Source: Lachnospiraceae bacterium UBA3273 (GTDB lineage Bacteria > Bacillota > Clostridia > Lachnospirales > Lachnospiraceae). From it: a stretch of DNA of 64,000 nucleotides. The position numbers and the translations under genes were made by a program. The notes under the pieces were generated by a model. It did no database searches and had not been told where the DNA came from. It saw only the letters and a program-made list of their open reading frames with translations. Of this stretch, positions 60,361-64,000 are shown in pieces (the stretch's first letter is position 1; the number at the start of each line of letters is the position of its first letter). The stretch spans positions 22,600 to 86,599 of the forward strand of contig DEUB01000012.1 in the NCBI GenBank assembly GCA_002362385.1, given 5' to 3'.

Positions 60361-60387
60361 AAAAAGAAAACAGTACCGGAGCAATAA

Positions 60388-60451
60388 ACTACTCTGGTAG
60401 TATTGACGGAAGCATAAGACTGTGGTAGTATGATATTAAACTACTACAGTC
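60388..60451 (+). promoter_or_regulatory. Promoter and BlaI/MecI-type operators
   Basis: TTGACG (60403-60408), 17-bp spacer, TAGTAT (60426-60431). The -10 box sits in a large dyad: GACTGTGGTAGT (60418-60429) facing ACTACTACAGTC (60440-60451), 11 of 12 positions complementary, matching the ACTACAGT-type BlaI/MecI operator. A second, shorter dyad, ACTAC-TCTG-GTAGT (60388-60401), lies just upstream of the -35 box. Confidence 0.85.
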
Positions 60452-60477
60452 TTGTATGCGTTAAAGGAGTAAAGATC

Positions 60478-60837
60478 ATGAATGTGAAGCTTTTTGATTC
60501 CGAGTTAAAAATTATGGGCGTTCTCTGGAAAGAGGGCGATTCCACGGCAAAGCATATTGCAGATGTTTTAAAGGAAGAAACCGGCTGGAACGTAAACACT
60601 ACCTACACCCTCATAAAGCGCTGCATCAAAAAAGGCGCCATTGAACGTTCTGAACCTAATTTCATGTGCCATGCCCTGATTCCGAGGGAAGATGTACAGG
60701 CGGCGGAGACAAAGGAATTGATCAACAAGGTTTTTGACGGGTCCGAGGACAAATTGTTTGCCGCCCTTTTGGGGAAGAAAAATCTTTCAAAAGAACAGAT
60801 TGAAAGACTGAAACAGATTGTCAGGGAAATGGAGTAA
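60478..60837 (+). CDS. BlaI/MecI-family repressor
   Basis: A 119-residue dimeric winged-helix repressor: LFDSELKIMGVLWKEGDSTAKHIADVLKEETGWNVNTTYTLIKRCIKKGAIERS (DNA-binding), then a C-terminal dimerisation helix region. In the family, the partner M56 protease cleaves it on signal. AAAGGAG precedes the start. Operators overlap its promoter. Followed after 55 bases by the M56 protease gene. Confidence 0.95.
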   Translation: MNVKLFDSELKIMGVLWKEGDSTAKHIADVLKEETGWNVNTTYTLIKRCIKKGAIERSEPNFMCHALIPREDVQAAETKELINKVFDGSEDKLFAALLGKKNLSKEQIERLKQIVREME

Positions 60838-60892
60838 GGCCGCGGACTTTTGTTTGGGTCGTGGAGCAAAGAGTTAGACAGGAGGGAAAACT

Positions 60893-63583
60893 ATGAATCT
60901 GCTGCAAATGAGTTTTTCGGGAGGAATTCTGATACTGGTCATTGTATTGATCCGCACTATAGCCGGAAGCCGGCTTCCCAAAAGGGCGTTTCTTGCTTTA
61001 TGGGCTGTTGCGCTTTTGCGTTTGATGATTCCCTTTTCTTTGCCCTCGGCATTTTCGTTCTATTCTTTGGTTGGTCAGAATGTATCTTCGGCGAGTGACG
61101 TGCAGCCGTCGGACGCAGCAGCTTTGCCAGGTGCCGCGCAGTTATCGGACGCGGTATCTTTTCCAAGTGACGCGCAGTCATCAGATGCAGAGTTTTTGCC
61201 AGACGCCGCGCAGTCATCAGATACAGTGCTTTTGCCAAGCGGCGCGCAGTCATCGGACGCAGCATCTTTACCAAATGGCACGTCTCCGTCAGGTACTGCG
61301 GGAGTTTCAAATACAAAGTCAGTGTTAAATTTTATCATTTCTGCATTGAAAGGTGCAAAAATCGGAAACGCTGCTTTGCCCTGGCTCATTATTTATCTGG
61401 CAGGACTGCTTTTCTGTGCAGGCTTTTTAACCCTTTCTTATTTGAAATGTCTGAGTAAATTCAGAATGTCCTTACCGGTCAGGGAGGGGTATGGAGCGGC
61501 ATGGCTGAAAGAGCATCCGCTGAAGCGTACCGTTTCCATCCGCCAGTCGGATATGGTTATGGCCCCCTTAACTTATGGGCTTTTTCATCCGGTCATTCTC
61601 ATGCCGGGAAGCGTGGACTGGAACGACAAGGAAGAACTTCAATATATTCTGATGCATGAATATGTGCACATCAGACGGTTTGACGCTGTTACAAAGCTGG
61701 CTGCCGCCGTTGCCCTGTGCCTGCACTGGTTTAATCCCCTGGTCTTTATCATGTATATTCTTTTTAACAGGGATATTGAATTATCCTGTGATGAAAGGGT
61801 TGTCAGAACCTTTGGCGAGGAATCAAAAGCAAATTATGCCAACACTCTGATCCATATGGAAGAAAAGAAAAGCGGACTGGTCCCTTTTTATAGCAGCTTC
61901 AGCAAAAATGCCATTGAAGAAAGGATTAAAGCCATTATGAAAATAAAGAAAACGTCTTTTGGAGCGATCATATTTACCATTATTTTAATAACCGGCGTAG
62001 CGGTGCTCTTTGCCACATCGGCCAAGTCTGCGCCCTATGAGGATTCGTTAAAGGAAGCCCTGACCCGGATTCCCGGAGAGGAGTTTACAAAAGAGGAAAG
62101 CAAAAAACTGTTTTCTCTCTGGATTGACGATTATGAGGAAATGTCCGTGGCTGATTACAGGGATAAAATGAATAAAATAATGGATGAACCGGGAATGCCG
62201 GACCTTGTGGAACGATTTGCCGATTCGGACCTTATATATGAAATAAATGATGACAAAGAAGCAAAGGCGTTGGAAGCCTTTAACGATTATTTCTTTTACA
62301 TTTTCAGACCGCTGACGGCGGAAAAGGAGAGGGAGTTTGGCGGATCTGCGTCCAAGGGGATAGAAGGTGCGCCTGCGGCCCCGGCAGTTTTTGAATATTC
62401 CTTTTCTTTGCATATCACGGATGCGGAAAATTTGAAGGTGGGGGAATACGATGATATCCGAAAGAGGACGGACGCGGCCCTGCGCAATATATTGAACGGC
62501 TGCACTACGGAAGAACTGTGCGATGTACGGCTGATGAAGGCTTTTCTGGATAGAGAGACTTCTCTTTTGACAGTAGAGCTTTCTACGGAGGATTTACAGG
62601 TTAAAGTGGAGGATTACGATTTTAGTCCCTTCCCTGCCGAAATGCTGGAAGATCTGGCGCTTCATAATGAATCAAATGAACAGTCAGAGAAATTATGGGA
62701 TGAAACATTGTCGCCCTATATTTCCTTTGGATTGGAATGGACTTATACTCCGGACTATGAAGGCGGAGAGGTAAAAATGACCTGGCAGGGAAAAGAAGTC
62801 AGAGGCATTTTTGATGAAAAAGAAAAGGTTTGGATCACAGAGCATACAGGTAATTCGACTTATTCTTCCGACGCCATAGAACTTTATGCCGTATATGAGA
62901 ACGGAAAATTAACAGGTTTACGCCCGGCTTCTGATGAAGAAGAGGAAGAATGGAACTTGGTAAGAGAAAGGAATGCTTCCGGTTACCAGCCGGCAGCGGA
63001 TGCGGAATATTGGTCCTTGCTCGCCTTAAAAACACCGGGATATGAAAAACTATCCGTTGCAGAGTTCGATTCCGTCCTGTTAGACTGGGCAAACGAAAAC
63101 CACGAAAGCCTTGAAAGGATTTTGACGGATTCAGGTCTGGATGATTACCGGGCCGATTTGTCCGAGGAGGAAAAGAACTTTATCGCCCTGACGGTCATGT
63201 TATCCAATGAAGAAAACTGCCGCATGGTAGAAAGCCTGAATACGGGGCAGACGGAGAAAATCTGCTGTTACGGGAACTTCCATGAGGATAAAGAGATAGA
63301 AGGAGCATGGTGCAGCCTATGGTATCAGCTTAACTATCGTATTCCTGATAAGGAAAGGCTTACGGTGGAAGAAAGAGATCTGTGTATCGGTAATATTCAG
63401 AAGGAAATACAAAAACTCTGGGCAGAAACGGATATTGAGCAGCTTATGTTGATGTCTGAAGAGGATATTGTCAAAGAGCTAAATGACATTGCGGCATCCT
63501 ATAGCAATGAACGGATTACGGTTACCATAACCGGCAATGATATTCAGTTTGAGAAAAAGGATGAGAGGGCTTATCTGAATTAG
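60893..63583 (+). CDS. BlaR1-family M56 membrane protease with novel C-terminal region
   Basis: An 896-residue protein: two N-terminal helices, an extracytoplasmic loop carrying five 12-residue repeats (about 69-128), a third helix (about 160-185), a zinc-protease domain with HEYVH at 255-259 and a downstream LSCDERV glutamate, then a fourth helix (about 355-376) and about 520 extracytoplasmic residues. The latter shows no SxxK penicillin-binding domain; it is acidic and beta-rich with repeated YW/DLxEEE stretches. Paired with the BlaI-type repressor. It probably senses an envelope signal other than a beta-lactam, or has an unrecognised sensor. Confidence 0.9.
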   Translation: MNLLQMSFSGGILILVIVLIRTIAGSRLPKRAFLALWAVALLRLMIPFSLPSAFSFYSLVGQNVSSASDVQPSDAAALPGAAQLSDAVSFPSDAQSSDAEFLPDAAQSSDTVLLPSGAQSSDAASLPNGTSPSGTAGVSNTKSVLNFIISALKGAKIGNAALPWLIIYLAGLLFCAGFLTLSYLKCLSKFRMSLPVREGYGAAWLKEHPLKRTVSIRQSDMVMAPLTYGLFHPVILMPGSVDWNDKEELQYILMHEYVHIRRFDAVTKLAAAVALCLHWFNPLVFIMYILFNRDIELSCDERVVRTFGEESKANYANTLIHMEEKKSGLVPFYSSFSKNAIEERIKAIMKIKKTSFGAIIFTIILITGVAVLFATSAKSAPYEDSLKEALTRIPGEEFTKEESKKLFSLWIDDYEEMSVADYRDKMNKIMDEPGMPDLVERFADSDLIYEINDDKEAKALEAFNDYFFYIFRPLTAEKEREFGGSASKGIEGAPAAPAVFEYSFSLHITDAENLKVGEYDDIRKRTDAALRNILNGCTTEELCDVRLMKAFLDRETSLLTVELSTEDLQVKVEDYDFSPFPAEMLEDLALHNESNEQSEKLWDETLSPYISFGLEWTYTPDYEGGEVKMTWQGKEVRGIFDEKEKVWITEHTGNSTYSSDAIELYAVYENGKLTGLRPASDEEEEEWNLVRERNASGYQPAADAEYWSLLALKTPGYEKLSVAEFDSVLLDWANENHESLERILTDSGLDDYRADLSEEEKNFIALTVMLSNEENCRMVESLNTGQTEKICCYGNFHEDKEIEGAWCSLWYQLNYRIPDKERLTVEERDLCIGNIQKEIQKLWAETDIEQLMLMSEEDIVKELNDIAASYSNERITVTITGNDIQFEKKDERAYLN
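61097..61276 (+). repeat. 36-bp coding tandem repeat (5 copies) in the M56 gene
   Basis: Five imperfect 36-bp units encode 12-residue repeats close to AQSSDAxxLPxx, such as AQLSDAVSFPSD, AQSSDAEFLPDA and AQSSDTVLLPSG. They fall in the extracytoplasmic loop between the second and third helices of the BlaR1-like protein. The hydroxyl-rich composition suggests a flexible spacer. Confidence 0.88.
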
Positions 63584-63647
63584 AAATTTTTACGAAATTT
63601 TTGATAAAGTTTTAGGAAAAAATTCACGAAAAAATTCGAAAAAGTTG

Positions 63648-63676
63648 TTGACACTAAAAAGCAACTCTGATAGAAT
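63648..63676 (+). promoter_or_regulatory. Promoter of the tandem tRNA-Ser genes
   Basis: TTGACA (63648-63653), 17-bp spacer, TAGAAT (63671-63676), 42 bases upstream of the first tRNA. The 63584-63647 stretch is AT-rich with no gene. Confidence 0.88.
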
Positions 63677-63717
63677 AACATTTGCGTCGGCTGAGAGACA
63701 CAGCCACGATACGACAT

Positions 63718-63803
63718 GGAGAGGTATCGAAGTGGTCATAACGAGGCGGTCTTGAAAACCGTTTGTCCGTGAGGGCGCATGGGTTCGAATCCCATCCTCT
63801 CCG
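63718..63803 (+). tRNA. tRNA-Ser (anticodon UGA)
   Basis: Acceptor arms GGAGAGG (63718-63724) and CCTCTCC (63796-63802) pair fully, followed by discriminator G. The anticodon arm GCGGTCTTGAAAACCG presents TGA. The long variable arm (class II) and T arm with GGTTCGAATCC are present. CCA is not encoded. 86 nt. Confidence 0.96.
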
Positions 63804-63863
63804 TTAAGCCTTTGGGCTTACAGACAATGGTAATAACATATAGTAAGAAGTTCAGCTATGTTT

Positions 63864-63952
63864 GGAGAAGTACCCAAGAGGCTGAAGGGGCTCCCCTGGA
63901 AAGGGAGTAGGTCGTTAATAGCGGCGCGAGGGTTCAAATCCCTCCTTCTCCG
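63864..63952 (+). tRNA. tRNA-Ser (anticodon GGA)
   Basis: Acceptor arms GGAGAAG (63864-63870) and CTTCTCC (63945-63951) pair fully, with discriminator G. The anticodon arm CTCCCCTGGAAAGGGAG presents GGA; the long variable arm and GGTTCAAATCC T arm are present. CCA is not encoded. 89 nt. It lies 60 bases after the first tRNA-Ser and is probably cotranscribed. Confidence 0.96.
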
Positions 63953-64000
63953 TTGGTGATTCTCAAGATTACCATACAGTACCTTGACAAATAAACAGCA

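Noticed and set aside
61097..61276. CRISPR array from 36-bp periodicity
   Set aside because: The repeats are contiguous with no spacers, imperfect, and in frame within a coding gene.

Overview
The window looks like a chromosomal stretch from a Gram-positive anaerobe of the Lachnospiraceae (Clostridia). This is inferred from strong AGGAGG-type ribosome binding sites, sigma-A promoters with near-consensus boxes, the exosortase G (XrtG) locus, ECF-type vitamin transport, a bacteriohemerythrin and many M56/BlaI, DUF4179 and subtilisin-type genes typical of that family. There is no rRNA, no CRISPR array and no complete insertion sequence.

Layout. 0-0.7 kb: 3' part of prfA. 0.7-4.5 kb: an XRE regulator with two palindromic operators, a membrane-tethered Ser/Thr kinase, and a divergent operon with a helix-turn-helix-like protein, a VanZ-like protein and two envelope proteins. 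4.5-9.6 kb: an Rpn-like nuclease-family protein with 12-bp tandem repeats, a nucleotidyltransferase, an ECF sigma/DUF4179 anti-sigma pair and a bacteriohemerythrin. 9.6-13.2 kb: an islet (two unknown genes and a DinJ/YafQ-type toxin-antitoxin pair) lying between an intact yitT-family gene and a 90-bp relic of a second copy. 13.4-19.9 kb: an ECF sigma/ABC operon, NADH pyrophosphatase, and a GntR (YtrA-like)/ABC operon with a visible operator. 20.0-28.8 kb: the XrtG exosortase locus: two 6-pyruvoyl-tetrahydropterin-synthase-like proteins, a secreted protein with a C-terminal sorting tail, XrtG, two glycosyltransferases, a degenerate GGDEF-like membrane protein and a large PTPS-related membrane protein. 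28.9-38.6 kb: UDP-GlcNAc 2-epimerase, DUF2156 protein, AraC regulator, the MurL/MurD2-type peptidoglycan precursor pair, a MATE transporter and a Csp-like subtilase.

38.7-50.0 kb is an accessory-looking array of single-pass or lipid-anchored extracytoplasmic proteins. Five of them carry one or more DxDxDGxxE-type (VCBS/EF-hand-like) motifs. The array is interrupted by a uracil-DNA glycosylase, a DUF5071-like gene and a frameshifted pseudogene; its middle part is visibly AT-rich and contains a DNA module shared by two genes. 50.1-50.25 kb holds a candidate three-way-junction RNA. 50.9-53.8 kb is a pantothenate/CoA operon (ECF S component, coaX, coaBC). 54-60.4 kb: fructosamine-kinase-family protein, a large hybrid sensor kinase, a 48-residue membrane protein behind direct-repeat operators, and a KdpD/KdpE-like pair without kdpFABC. 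60.4-63.6 kb: BlaI-type repressor with operator and a BlaR1-like M56 protease lacking a recognisable penicillin-binding domain. The window ends with tandem tRNA-Ser(UGA) and tRNA-Ser(GGA).

Functionally, the window is dominated by cell-envelope biology: surface-protein sorting and glycosylation, peptidoglycan precursor stereochemistry, envelope-sensing regulators, and membrane-anchored proteins of unknown role. Family names are from recognition of motifs by eye; no database search was possible.
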